5,895 bases of DNA from Solobacterium sp. (GCA_016284975.1 JAEEPV010000107.1:1-5895); one strand, 5' to 3'; positions 1-5,895 are shown, numbered from the stretch's first letter. Program-made: numbers and translations. The notes: a model not told the origin generated them from the letters alone.

Positions 1-111
1 GAAGGTAAGACTCACCGCTGCGCGCAGGGCCATTCCGTGCGCAAGCAACAGAGGATCATCTTTCACCTGGGGAAGAGCAGTGAAAAGATCGACCCAACAA
101 AGCTTCACTGA
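1..111 (+). CDS. Possible C-terminal end of an unrecognised protein, cut by the window edge
   Basis: The first frame of the plus strand is open from the window edge to a TGA at 109-111, giving 36 residues that end ...KSSEKIDPTKLH. The peptide is basic and has a Cys-x3-His stretch (RCAQGH) followed by a run of Arg, Lys and Gln. About two thirds of its codons end in G or C, which looks coding and contrasts with the AT-rich DNA that follows. No family is recognisable from so little. A second plus-strand frame is also open here (to 268), and so is one minus-strand frame, so the coding assignment is weak. If the call is right, this gene converges with pheT. A mobile-element protein or a nucleic-acid-binding tail is conceivable from composition alone, but I do not claim either. 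Confidence 0.3.
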   Translation, partial: EGKTHRCAQGHSVRKQQRIIFHLGKSSEKIDPTKLH

Positions 112-201
112 TACTAATATTGAACAATTCGTTACAATCAAGCTGTTTGTTCAAGGACAGTTGTTTTCAGTGTACACATATTCACGATTTCAAAGAACAC
201 T

Positions 202-218
202 ACCGCCACACTGGCGGT
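202..218. repeat. GC-rich hairpin between convergent genes, possible weak bidirectional terminator
   Basis: ACCGCC (202-207) and GGCGGT (213-218) are perfect inverted arms around a 5-nt ACACT loop. This is the only GC-rich stem in an otherwise AT-rich gap between convergent genes, where transcription terminators are expected. The downstream flank lacks a proper U tract on either strand: TTCCATAT on plus, AGTGTTCTTT on minus. The minus side, which would serve pheT, is slightly more U-rich. A role in termination or in protecting the 3' end of the mRNA is inferred from position only. Confidence 0.4.
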
Positions 219-231
219 TCCATATAACCAG

Positions 232-279
232 CTATAAATATCTCGACTTTTTACTGCGAAGTACTTGATTTATTTATAG
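232..279. repeat. AT-rich inverted repeat with a small nested hairpin
   Basis: CTATAAATA (232-240) and TATTTATAG (271-279) are perfect 9-nt inverted arms separated by 30 nt. Inside the spacer, TACT (252-255) and AGTA (260-263) flank a GCGA tetraloop of the GNRA class, when read on the plus strand. The structure lies just beyond the pheT stop codon, 24 nt downstream in the direction of pheT transcription. It could be an mRNA 3'-end structure, a protein-binding palindrome or a chance AT-rich match. Nothing in the sequence decides among these. Confidence 0.4.
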
Positions 280-302
280 TTAGCTTTCTTACTTATGAAA
301 TA

Positions 303-2699
303 CTAAGCACGCAGCTGTGCATTGAGCTTTGAGCGAAGCGTATCAAGGATTGCCTGATGAGCGGAGGTTACTTCCTCTTCCTTCAGCGTACGGTCAGAAG
401 CCTGGTAAGTAATGCGAAGTGCAATTGACTTCTGGCCTTTACCGACATGTTCCCCTTCATAGACATCAAATACTTCAGCGGAGCGGACAAGCTTCTTGCC
501 CTCCTTGCGGATGATATCCAGAATTTCCTTCGCAGTCGTATCGGAAGATACGACAAGCGCGATATCACGCATCACAGAAGGATAACGGTCAAGCGCCTCA
601 AACTTCACACGGGAAGTCTTTCCATTCATCAGCGGATCAATGATCAGTTCGGCATATACCCCCTGCCGCAGATCATACTGTTTCAGCACATCCGGGTGAA
701 GATCACCGAATACGCCGAGTTTTTCCTTATCAATCCAGATTTCCGCAGAACGATACGGATGGAAATGAACCGTATCCGTATTATTTGCCTTCACCTGAAT
801 CCGGGCTTCGGTATAGCCAAGCCGCTTGAGCCATGTAAAGAGCATTCCCTTCATCGCATAGAAGTCACCCTGAACTTCGTAATGATGCAGCGGATCCTTT
901 TCAACTGCACCGTCCAGCATGACTGCCAGGCGTTCCTGTTCCGTTTCCTTTGAATAGACTTTGGAAATCTCAAAGTAACCGGCATCCGTATTGGAGTGTG
1001 CTTCGTTGTAGCGAATGACTTCCAGAACCGATCCAATCAGAGAGGTTCTGACATAACGGCGGGCCTCACTCATCGGCATTGCCAGTTCCACCGGCTCACC
1101 CTTCGGAAGGAATGCCTCATCAATCTGTTCCTGTCCGACTAAGGTATAGGAAACGATTTCGTGGAGGTTAAATCCTGTCATGATTTGGCGTGTATCCTGA
1201 CGGAGTTTCTGTGCCGCAGTTCGCATGCCAACGGTTGTTTCCATATGCGGCAGCGTCGACTTAAGATTATCGAAGCCGATCAGACGAATTACTTCTTCAT
1301 CAATATCTGCCGGACGTTCAATATCCGTGCGGTAGCTTGGAATGTGAGAGATTATCTCATCCCCATTTACTTCCGGCTTGAAATCCAGACGTGTCAGAAC
1401 GTCCTTCACTTCCTCCATCGTGAATTCCGTACCAAGCAGTTCATTGCAGTGCGTCAGCGTTTCACAGACGGTTACCGGCTCATACTTTTCATTTCCGGCA
1501 ACTTCGGTTGCCTCAAACCCGGAGGCATCTGCGTATTTCATCAGCAGTTCGACAGAACGGTCAACACCCTTTCTGCAGGAGAGCGGTTCAACACCCTTTG
1601 TAAAGCGCTGAGCTGCTTCTGTGATCAGGTTGAGACGTATCGACGTCCGACGAACGCTGGCCTGATCAAAATGAGCTGCTTCAATTACAATGCCCTGTGT
1701 TTTTTCATCAATTTTGGATTCTTCACCACCCATGATTCCGGCAACGCCCGTTGCCTCTCCGCCGGTCGTGATCAGAATATCGCCTTTATGAATCTCGAAA
1801 TCTACACCGTCAAGCGCTTTGATTACGGTATCCATATCATCTACAACCGTGATCTCATGATGCGGAAGTTTTGCCAGATCATAATAATGAAGCGGCTGAC
1901 CAGTCTCCAGCATTACGAAGTTACTGATATCGACAACATTGTTGATCGAATTCATGCCTGCCGCATGGAGATAGTCCACCATCCACTTCGGACTCGGTCC
2001 GACCTTGACATGGTTTACAACCTTACCAAGGAACAACGGGCATTTATCGGTTTTCGAAATAAAACGGAATGTTCCTTTTTCACCGATATCACTTTTCCCT
2101 TCATAATCCGGCCAGGTAACTTTACGGTTCAGGATCGCACCAACCTCTTTGGCCATATTCCACATGGAAGAGCAGTCTGCGCGGTTCGGGGTAAGCGATA
2201 CATCCAGAATCGTATCGTCCAGTCCGAGATAACCGAATACATTGGTTTCTCCGATCGGAGCATCCTCCGGCAGTTCTTCTATACCGGCGATCTGTGCTTC
2301 ACTCAGATACTTCTTATCGACTCCAAGCTCAAACAGCGCACAGATCATGCCGTTGCTTTCATATCCGCGCACCGGCCGAGCCTGAATGGTTATCCCGGGA
2401 AGTTTTGCGCCGGGAAGCGCAGCAATCACTTTCAGTCCGGTACGTACATTCGGGGCACCGCAGACGATCTTATGAAGATTTTCCTCACCTTCACCCGTAC
2501 GTACCACTGTTGCATGAAGATGTGTTTCGGGAATTGCTTCACAGGAGATCACTTCACCGATCACAAGATTTGTGCCCTGTGCCAGCGGTTCAATCCCCTC
2601 AACTTCCAGTCCCGCAGTCGTCATCTTCTCTGCAAGTTCCTCCGGTGTGATGCCAGAGAGATCTACATATTCACTAAGCCATTTATAACTTAAACGCAT
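303..2699 (-). CDS. pheT: Phenylalanyl-tRNA synthetase beta subunit
   Basis: The protein is the 798-residue beta subunit of the cytoplasmic alpha2-beta2 enzyme that charges tRNA-Phe. Its full bacterial architecture is visible. An N-terminal MRLSYKWLSEYVDL segment leads into an EMAP-type tRNA-binding domain (about 40-150, with KIVCGAPNV and GYESNGMIC). The B3/B4 editing domain follows (about 213-390), with NNVVDISNFVMLETGQPLH and AGIMGGEES. Next come a B5 domain (about 405-475, ending in DIERPADIDEEVIRLIGF), a catalytic-like core (about 490-690) and a C-terminal ferredoxin-fold anticodon-binding domain (about 703-798, starting RYPSVMRDIALVV). Length matches the usual roughly 800 residues, and the frame is intact. 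The start is the ATG at 2697-2699, six bases after an AGGAGG. A nearby ATG at 2702-2704 is out of frame and too close to that site. pheS lies 11 bp upstream and the two are surely co-transcribed. Confidence 0.98.
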   Translation of the reverse strand: MRLSYKWLSEYVDLSGITPEELAEKMTTAGLEVEGIEPLAQGTNLVIGEVISCEAIPETHLHATVVRTGEGEENLHKIVCGAPNVRTGLKVIAALPGAKLPGITIQARPVRGYESNGMICALFELGVDKKYLSEAQIAGIEELPEDAPIGETNVFGYLGLDDTILDVSLTPNRADCSSMWNMAKEVGAILNRKVTWPDYEGKSDIGEKGTFRFISKTDKCPLFLGKVVNHVKVGPSPKWMVDYLHAAGMNSINNVVDISNFVMLETGQPLHYYDLAKLPHHEITVVDDMDTVIKALDGVDFEIHKGDILITTGGEATGVAGIMGGEESKIDEKTQGIVIEAAHFDQASVRRTSIRLNLITEAAQRFTKGVEPLSCRKGVDRSVELLMKYADASGFEATEVAGNEKYEPVTVCETLTHCNELLGTEFTMEEVKDVLTRLDFKPEVNGDEIISHIPSYRTDIERPADIDEEVIRLIGFDNLKSTLPHMETTVGMRTAAQKLRQDTRQIMTGFNLHEIVSYTLVGQEQIDEAFLPKGEPVELAMPMSEARRYVRTSLIGSVLEVIRYNEAHSNTDAGYFEISKVYSKETEQERLAVMLDGAVEKDPLHHYEVQGDFYAMKGMLFTWLKRLGYTEARIQVKANNTDTVHFHPYRSAEIWIDKEKLGVFGDLHPDVLKQYDLRQGVYAELIIDPLMNGKTSRVKFEALDRYPSVMRDIALVVSSDTTAKEILDIIRKEGKKLVRSAEVFDVYEGEHVGKGQKSIALRITYQASDRTLKEEEVTSAHQAILDTLRSKLNAQLRA

Positions 2700-2713
2700 A
2701 CCATGCCTCCTCA
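2700..2713 (-). promoter_or_regulatory. pheT ribosome binding site overlapping the pheS stop codon
   Basis: On the minus strand the pheS stop TGA (2711-2713) runs straight into GGAGG (2706-2710), so the last A of the stop is the first base of an AGGAGG Shine-Dalgarno. The spacer to the pheT ATG is six bases (CATGGT). A ribosome ending on pheS therefore sits on the pheT initiation site. This arrangement is commonly linked to translational coupling and equal subunit output. Confidence 0.85.
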
Positions 2714-3748
2714 GTCAAACCGGTCAAACATCTTCAGGAACCGAAGATCGTTCAAATAGAAATTACGAATATCATCAATGCCATATTTCAGCATTGCAAC
2801 ACGCTCAAGTCCGACACCGAACGCGAAGCCGCTGCATTTCTCCGAGTCAAAGCCGTTCATCTCCAGCACATGCGGATGTACCATGCCGGCACCAAGGATC
2901 TCAATCCAGCCGGAACCTTTACAGACGCTGCAGCCTTTGCCGTTGCAGAACGGACAGGAGACATCAACCTCTACCGATGGTTCAGTGAACGGGAAGTAGC
3001 TTGGACGGAAGCGGACCTTGCGGCCTTCTCCAAACATCGCATTTGCCATATACTCCAGCGTTCCTTTGAGATCCGCAAGCGTTATATGCTCACCAACAAC
3101 CAGACCCTCACACTGCATAAACTGATGGCTGTGCGTCGCATCGTCATCATCGCGCCGGTAAACCTTTCCCGGGCAGATCAGCTTAATCGGCAGCTGTCCT
3201 TTCGCCTTTTCAAGTTCCCGCATCTGCATTGCCGTCGTATGAGTACGCAATAACGTGTTGGGGTCAATATAGAAGGTATCCTGCATATCGCGGGCCGGAT
3301 GATCCTGCGGGATATTTGCCAGTTCGAAGTTGTAGTAATCCGCTTCAACTTCCGGTCCCTCTGCAATCTTGTAGCCCATTCCAACAAACAGCTCTTCCAG
3401 CTCATTCTGGATCATGATGAGCGGATGTGTCGTTCCGATTTCAAGCTTTGTACCGGCCAGGGTAATATCGATCTTTTCATTGGCCATTTTTGCCGTCTGC
3501 GCAAGCGCTGAGAGTTCTTCTCTGCGTGCTTCCAATTTCTCACTGACTTCCGCTTTGAGTGTGTTCACCCGCTGGCCAAATGCCGGCTTTTCCTCTTTCG
3601 GAAGATCCTTCATCAGACTCATCAGCGCCTGAATACTTCCTTTTTTTCCGAGGAAGTGGATCCGCACCTCATTCAGCGCATCCGGGGTTTCTGCACTTCG
3701 GATTGCTTCCAGTGCTTCACTCAAAACCTGTTCCATTTGATCACTCAT
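2711..3748 (-). CDS. pheS: Phenylalanyl-tRNA synthetase alpha subunit
   Basis: The 345-residue alpha subunit carries the class II catalytic core that activates phenylalanine with ATP and transfers it to tRNA-Phe. An N-terminal helical arm (about 1-90, with [10 protein letters not shown]) is the coiled-coil that binds tRNA. The catalytic domain follows: the THPL segment near 107-110, a motif 2 region [20 protein letters not shown] at 196-215, [10 protein letters not shown] at 256-265, and motif 3 [14 protein letters not shown] at 307-320. Four cysteines (265, 268, 273, 276) form CxxC-x4-CxxC, as in Bacillus-type PheS, and are followed by [12 protein letters not shown]. Length is normal and no lesion is seen. 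The ATG at 3746-3748 is supported by GGAGG (3758-3762), nine bases upstream. The gene leads the pheS-pheT operon and sits behind a T-box leader. Confidence 0.98.
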   Translation of the reverse strand: MSDQMEQVLSEALEAIRSAETPDALNEVRIHFLGKKGSIQALMSLMKDLPKEEKPAFGQRVNTLKAEVSEKLEARREELSALAQTAKMANEKIDITLAGTKLEIGTTHPLIMIQNELEELFVGMGYKIAEGPEVEADYYNFELANIPQDHPARDMQDTFYIDPNTLLRTHTTAMQMRELEKAKGQLPIKLICPGKVYRRDDDDATHSHQFMQCEGLVVGEHITLADLKGTLEYMANAMFGEGRKVRFRPSYFPFTEPSVEVDVSCPFCNGKGCSVCKGSGWIEILGAGMVHPHVLEMNGFDSEKCSGFAFGVGLERVAMLKYGIDDIRNFYLNDLRFLKMFDRFD

Positions 3749-3999
3749 AATTGTCTGCCTCCAAAATAAAACACGTTCCTGATCAACAGGAACGCATTAC
3801 ACGCGGTACCATCCTGATTTACATGCAGGTATCTGCATGTACACCTTAATTCATGTCTGTAACGGAGACGGCCGGAGAGGATTAGTCTCACTGGAAAAGT
3901 GAATTCCCTGGCGGTCGGACAGGAATCTTTCAGCATCTGATTCCCTCTCTTGGTCTTTCCTTATACAGGTACTGCTCTTTTCGTCAAAACGCTTTAATA
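3749..3999 (-). ncRNA. T-box leader (tRNA-Phe-sensing riboswitch) of pheST
   Basis: The roughly 250-nt untranslated leader has the landmarks of a T-box in order on the minus strand. AGTA (3970-3973) is the 5' side of the specifier loop, flanked by a CCTG/CAGG helix (3966-3969 with 3907-3910). AGAGAG follows at 3945-3950. The apical hairpin is GGAATC/GATTCC (3939-3944 with 3922-3927) with an 11-nt loop. The specifier side reads GAATTCAC, placing UUC, a Phe codon, at 3901-3903. An 8-bp stem with an ATAC loop (3821-3840) precedes the T-box sequence AGGATGGTACCGCG (3802-3815) and then the terminator. UGGU pairs with ACCA, as expected for tRNA-Phe with discriminator A. By family knowledge, uncharged tRNA stabilises the antiterminator and turns pheST on. 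The 5' end is inferred from the promoter. Confidence 0.95.
3763..3794 (-). terminator. T-box intrinsic terminator upstream of pheS
   Basis: CGTTCCTG (3787-3794) and CAGGAACG (3774-3781), read on the minus strand, form a perfect 8-bp stem with a TTGAT loop. TGTTTTATTTT (3763-3773) follows as the U-rich tract, and the pheS Shine-Dalgarno begins directly after it. The 5' arm can pair instead with ATCAGGA at 3812-3818 inside the T-box sequence, forming the antiterminator. The terminator is therefore conditional. Confidence 0.93.
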
Positions 4000-4005
4000 A
4001 CTGCA

Positions 4006-4033
4006 ATTATAGCTGTATTTTGTGAAAACGCAA
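4006..4033 (-). promoter_or_regulatory. Sigma-A-type promoter for the T-box leader and pheST
   Basis: On the minus strand a perfect -10 box, TATAAT (4006-4011), lies 16 bp after a -35-like TTGCGT (4028-4033, matching four of six consensus positions). Transcription would start near 3999, which puts the first T-box helix just downstream, as expected. The promoter fits wholly in the gap after the stop codon of the phosphatase gene at 4050, so pheST can be expressed independently of the genes upstream. Confidence 0.75.
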
Positions 4034-4049
4034 TTGAATTCTGCCGGAA

Positions 4050-4853
4050 TTATGAATCACGTTCCGCCGCATTTTCCAGATAGAAATCCCGAAGGCTGTT
4101 CAGATCCTCTTCGGTAAGATCATATTCATGAAACAGGAAATTCTCATAGGTATCATACCGCTCCTGTATCTCAGCCAGAATCATCTGCACAGCTTCGGGA
4201 ATCACTCCCTCAACCGCCATGACCGCCGTTTCCACATTTTCACTGAGCCGGTGTAGGATACCAGTCGACTTTCTCAGCTTGTCGATAAATGTTTTCCGAT
4301 ATTCATTGGAAAGAAGATAATCGTAAATAATCTGTTTCTCGTTAACACCCAGTGCCAGCAATACCAGAATCGCTCCAATCCCGGTCCGGTCTTTCCCCTG
4401 TGTGCAGTGGATCAGAAGCGGCACATCCCTGTTCAGCAGCTTTTTAAACATCAGTTTATATGCCTCGTTGGAATAGACGAGTGAGGCATGAATACTGGAA
4501 ACCACGGTAGCGATCATATTGCCGTGCTGATCTTCATCAATCAGCATTTCAAAAAACTCCTTTGGCGAATCGTTGAGATCATCCCGAAAGTTTTCAAACG
4601 CAGCACATACGCTGATCTGTTCACAGTCTTCAAAGACCGGATCCGGAAGTAATGTGCTTTTCTTGCGGGAACGGAAATCCAGTATCGTACGAATGCCGAG
4701 CTTTCGAAACAGAATCAGCTCTTCCGGATTTAAAAGACCGAGCGCACAGCTGCGGTAGATCAATCCATAGCGGACCGTTCTTCCGTCAATCGATTCATAT
4801 CCGCCAAGATCCCGGATATTCGTTTCCGGCCGGAATCCATCAAGAACCAGCAT
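4050..4853 (-). CDS. Tyrosine/serine protein phosphatase of the HCxxGKDRTG type
   Basis: The 267-residue protein belongs to the bacterial tyrosine/serine phosphatase family (Y_phosphatase3, related to IphP and Listeria LipA). The N-terminus reads FRPETNIRDLGGYESIDGRTVRYGLIYRS (about 7-35), the usual NxRDLGGY opening, and LGIRTILDFRS follows at 52-62. The catalytic P-loop HCTQGKDRTG occupies 149-158, with Cys150 as nucleophile and Arg156 as phosphate binder. The Lys in the loop is typical of enzymes that may also act on phosphoinositides. I see no signal peptide, so a cytoplasmic location is likely. Substrates cannot be told from sequence. The ATG at 4851-4853 is preceded by AAGGAAGG at a 7-base spacing. 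The S51-like gene lies 75 bp upstream on the same strand. Downstream, the pheST promoter begins about 17 bp past the stop codon. Confidence 0.9.
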   Translation of the reverse strand: MLVLDGFRPETNIRDLGGYESIDGRTVRYGLIYRSCALGLLNPEELILFRKLGIRTILDFRSRKKSTLLPDPVFEDCEQISVCAAFENFRDDLNDSPKEFFEMLIDEDQHGNMIATVVSSIHASLVYSNEAYKLMFKKLLNRDVPLLIHCTQGKDRTGIGAILVLLALGVNEKQIIYDYLLSNEYRKTFIDKLRKSTGILHRLSENVETAVMAVEGVIPEAVQMILAEIQERYDTYENFLFHEYDLTEEDLNSLRDFYLENAAERDS

Positions 4854-4886
4854 AGTCCACCCTTCCTTTCTGACGATTCATCAGAC

Positions 4887-4915
4887 ACTCCTGTTTCCGC
4901 AGTCATTACAGGAGT
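4887..4915 (-). repeat. Intercistronic hairpin between the S51-like and phosphatase genes
   Basis: ACTCCTGT and ACAGGAGT (4908-4915 and 4887-4894) are perfect 8-nt inverted arms around a 13-nt loop, read on the minus strand. The hairpin lies in the 75-bp gap between two co-directional genes, before the phosphatase ribosome binding site. No U tract follows (GTCTGATG on the minus strand), so it does not look like an intrinsic terminator. An mRNA processing or stability element, or an operator, is possible. Confidence 0.45.
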
Positions 4916-4928
4916 ATGGTAATTTATT

Positions 4929-5639
4929 TCACAGCAGACTGTACAGTTCATCCAGATCACTGTCTTCTGCGATAAAGGCATCCCCCAGCAGTTCCAGAGA
5001 ACCGTTTTCAATATACAGCCCGCTCTTTTCCGAAAGCACAATCAGCGGCCTTGAATCCGTTTCGAGATACCGGATCATTCTGCGAAGTTCTTCCTCTGTC
5101 TCGCTGTAATGCATATGGAAGCGAATCAGGGGAATCAGTGCCAGTCCATCCCGTTCACTGCGTTCATATTCATTTCCTGTCTCGAACTGTGCAGCCAGAA
5201 TCTGTGAGATCTCCGAGACCGTGATCAAAAGCCCCTGATAACTTTGAAACGCACGGGTCAGTCCGAGGTCTTCAATCCAGTCCATTCCTGCCCCCGGATC
5301 ATCTCCGGCAAGCATTACAAGATCCGCCTGTCGGATTTTCAGAGAAGCGGATTCTGATGATTCCTGATGAAAATCAATCCATGTGATCCTGTGGATTCCA
5401 TAAGAGCGAAGCGGTCGTTCAAGATCATAATGAAAGTCACTTTCAGAAGAGAACTGATCCCCCCATGCGCCGGCATCACTTGCCCAGCCTTCATCATGAT
5501 CCAGCGGAATGATCAGCGCATTCATATCTTTACGGATTACACTGTGAAGATACTCAGCTGCCCAGATCTGATCAAAGTTTGTCTTATTAACAATGAGATT
5601 TCGCTGGGATGTACTCCGATATTCTTTTCCTTTGCTCAT
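4929..5639 (-). CDS. Peptidase S51 / class-I amidotransferase-like protein with an atypical active site
   Basis: The 236-residue protein resembles the 'type 1 glutamine amidotransferase-like' branch of peptidase family S51, whose best-known member is dipeptidase E. Visible family signatures are an opening strand (RNLIVNKT, 13-20), a second strand with MNALIIPLDHD (39-49), and ADLVMLAGDDPGAGMDWIEDLGL (105-127), the counterpart of the usual LAGG...EIGL segment. After that come GLLITVSEIS (136-145), GLALIPLIRFHMHY (165-178) and LIVLSEKSGLYIENGSLELLGDAFI (199-223). In active members the nucleophile sits in GxSAG; here the same place reads TVSEIS. Ser142 is present, but both flanking glycines and the alanine are lost. 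His175 or His177 may be the catalytic-type His. Catalysis is therefore doubtful. The ATG at 5637-5639 follows AAGGAG at a 10-base spacing. The substrate is unknown. Confidence 0.7.
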   Translation of the reverse strand: MSKGKEYRSTSQRNLIVNKTNFDQIWAAEYLHSVIRKDMNALIIPLDHDEGWASDAGAWGDQFSSESDFHYDLERPLRSYGIHRITWIDFHQESSESASLKIRQADLVMLAGDDPGAGMDWIEDLGLTRAFQSYQGLLITVSEISQILAAQFETGNEYERSERDGLALIPLIRFHMHYSETEEELRRMIRYLETDSRPLIVLSEKSGLYIENGSLELLGDAFIAEDSDLDELYSLL

Positions 5640-5722
5640 TCGCTTTTCACTCCTTCTGTTTTTCTCACAACAGGAACGCTATACTGTTTTTATTAATACT
5701 AAGAAACAGGGTGAGCATATTT
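5640..5722. promoter_or_regulatory. Divergent intergenic region with alternating CTGTT/AACAG motifs
   Basis: These 83 bp must hold the promoters for the S51-like gene (minus) and the acylphosphatase gene (plus). On the plus strand TATACT (5680-5685) is a fair -10 box, but the best -35 at suitable spacing is poor (TGTTTT, 5657-5662). No clear minus-strand promoter could be picked. A 5-mer occurs four times in alternating orientation: CTGTT 5656-5660, AACAG 5669-5673, CTGTT 5684-5688 and AACAG 5705-5709. This makes nested short palindromes, two of which flank or overlap the -10 candidate. Regulatory function is inferred only. Confidence 0.35.
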
Positions 5723-5895
5723 ATGAAACGATATCATGTAATAGTTGAAGGCCGCGTTCAGGGAGTCGGCTTTCGTGGGTTCTGTCAGGCTGAAGCACTC
5801 GGCGAGAATCTGACCGGTTCCGTCCGAAACATGGAAAACGGCATGGTTGAGATCTTCATTCAGGGAGAACCGGATGGAATCGACCGCTTTCTTAC
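5723..5895 (+). CDS. acyP: Acylphosphatase, 5' part, cut by the window edge
   Basis: The first 57 residues are present of a family that is usually about 90 long. Acylphosphatase is a small cytoplasmic enzyme that hydrolyses carboxyl-phosphate bonds such as those in acetyl phosphate and 1,3-bisphosphoglycerate. The sequence opens MKRYHVIVEGRVQGVGFRGF, with the signature GRVQGVGFR at 10-18. TGSVRNMENGMVEIFIQGE follows at 31-49, matching the family's GxVRNxxdGxVE block. Arg18 and Asn36 correspond to the two catalytic residues. The ATG at 5723-5725 is supported by AGGGTGAG eight bases upstream, and no earlier in-frame start is needed to cover the family's N-terminus. The gene is divergent from the S51-like gene across an 83-bp gap. 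No lesion is seen in the visible part. Confidence 0.93.
   Translation, partial: MKRYHVIVEGRVQGVGFRGFCQAEALGENLTGSVRNMENGMVEIFIQGEPDGIDRFL

Larger units (their letters stand above)
112..302. other. AT-rich convergent intergenic region with inverted repeats
   Basis: This stretch separates the possible plus-strand gene end at 111 from the pheT stop codon at 303-305. It contains a compact GC-rich hairpin (202-218) and a longer AT-rich inverted repeat (232-279), described separately. Transcription of the pheST operon must end here or further left. No canonical intrinsic terminator, meaning a GC-rich stem followed directly by a U tract, is visible on either strand. A plus-strand reading frame of about 62 codons crosses it, starting from a GTG at 80. 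That frame has no convincing ribosome binding site and runs straight through both inverted repeats, so I do not call it a gene. Confidence 0.6.

Noticed and set aside
85..140. Resemblance to the 3' end of 23S rRNA (AGCT...TGATACTAATA at 101-119)
   Set aside because: The short match is suggestive, but the conserved flanks (the GGTTGATAGG segment upstream and the closing strand downstream) are missing and no 5S rRNA follows. Chance is more likely.
80..268. A 62-codon plus-strand frame starting at GTG 80
   Set aside because: No convincing ribosome binding site or recognisable motif is present. It crosses the composition change at 111 and both inverted repeats of the intergenic gap.
1161..2693. 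A 510-codon open frame on the plus strand opposite pheT
   Set aside because: It lies wholly antisense to an intact, clearly homologous pheT and its translation resembles no known protein. Long antisense frames are a common by-product of codon bias in a real gene.
3745..3936. A 63-codon minus-strand frame inside the pheS leader
   Set aside because: It coincides with the T-box structure, whose helices and terminator fully explain the sequence. A leader peptide is not part of T-box control.
4760..5041. A 93-codon minus-strand frame bridging the S51-like and phosphatase genes
   Set aside because: It overlaps the ends of two well-supported genes in another frame, covers the intercistronic hairpin and shows no family features.
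3785..5679. A shared 12-mer (CAACAGGAACGC) in the T-box terminator (3785-3796) and the divergent gap (5668-5679)
   Set aside because: The contexts differ, the second copy lacks a terminator partner arm, and a single short match over this distance can arise by chance.

Overview
The window comes from a bacterium, most likely a mid-GC member of the Bacillota (Firmicutes). The main reasons are a T-box leader in front of pheS, strong GGAGG-type ribosome binding sites on almost every gene, and Bacillus-like pheS and pheT sequences. I cannot fix the genus. An Erysipelotrichia or Clostridia relative would fit, but that is a guess.

Layout from left to right. Positions 1-111 hold the 3' end of something cut by the window edge, perhaps the C-terminus of a plus-strand protein I do not recognise. 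Positions 112-302 are an AT-rich convergent intergenic stretch with two inverted repeats. Then, all on the minus strand and so read right to left: pheT (303-2699) and pheS (2711-3748), encoding the two subunits of phenylalanyl-tRNA synthetase and translationally coupled; their T-box leader and promoter (about 3763-4033); a protein tyrosine/serine phosphatase of the HCxxGKDRTG type (4050-4853); and a peptidase-S51/class-I-amidotransferase-like protein with a degraded nucleophile elbow (4929-5639). An 83-bp divergent gap separates this from a plus-strand acylphosphatase gene (5723 onward) that runs off the right edge.

How the parts work together. The pheST operon is probably controlled by uncharged tRNA-Phe. 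The leader shows a UUC specifier, a T-box sequence with a UGGU that matches the ACCA end expected for tRNA-Phe, a perfect 8-bp terminator, and two copies of the same 7-mer that compete for one pairing strand. The S51-like and phosphatase genes lie upstream on the same strand, 75 bp apart, and may be co-transcribed. I see no strong terminator between them and the T-box, so read-through into pheS would also meet the attenuator. Nothing in the window amounts to an undescribed multi-gene system. The least ordinary gene is the S51-like one, which keeps the fold signatures but has lost the residues around the catalytic serine.
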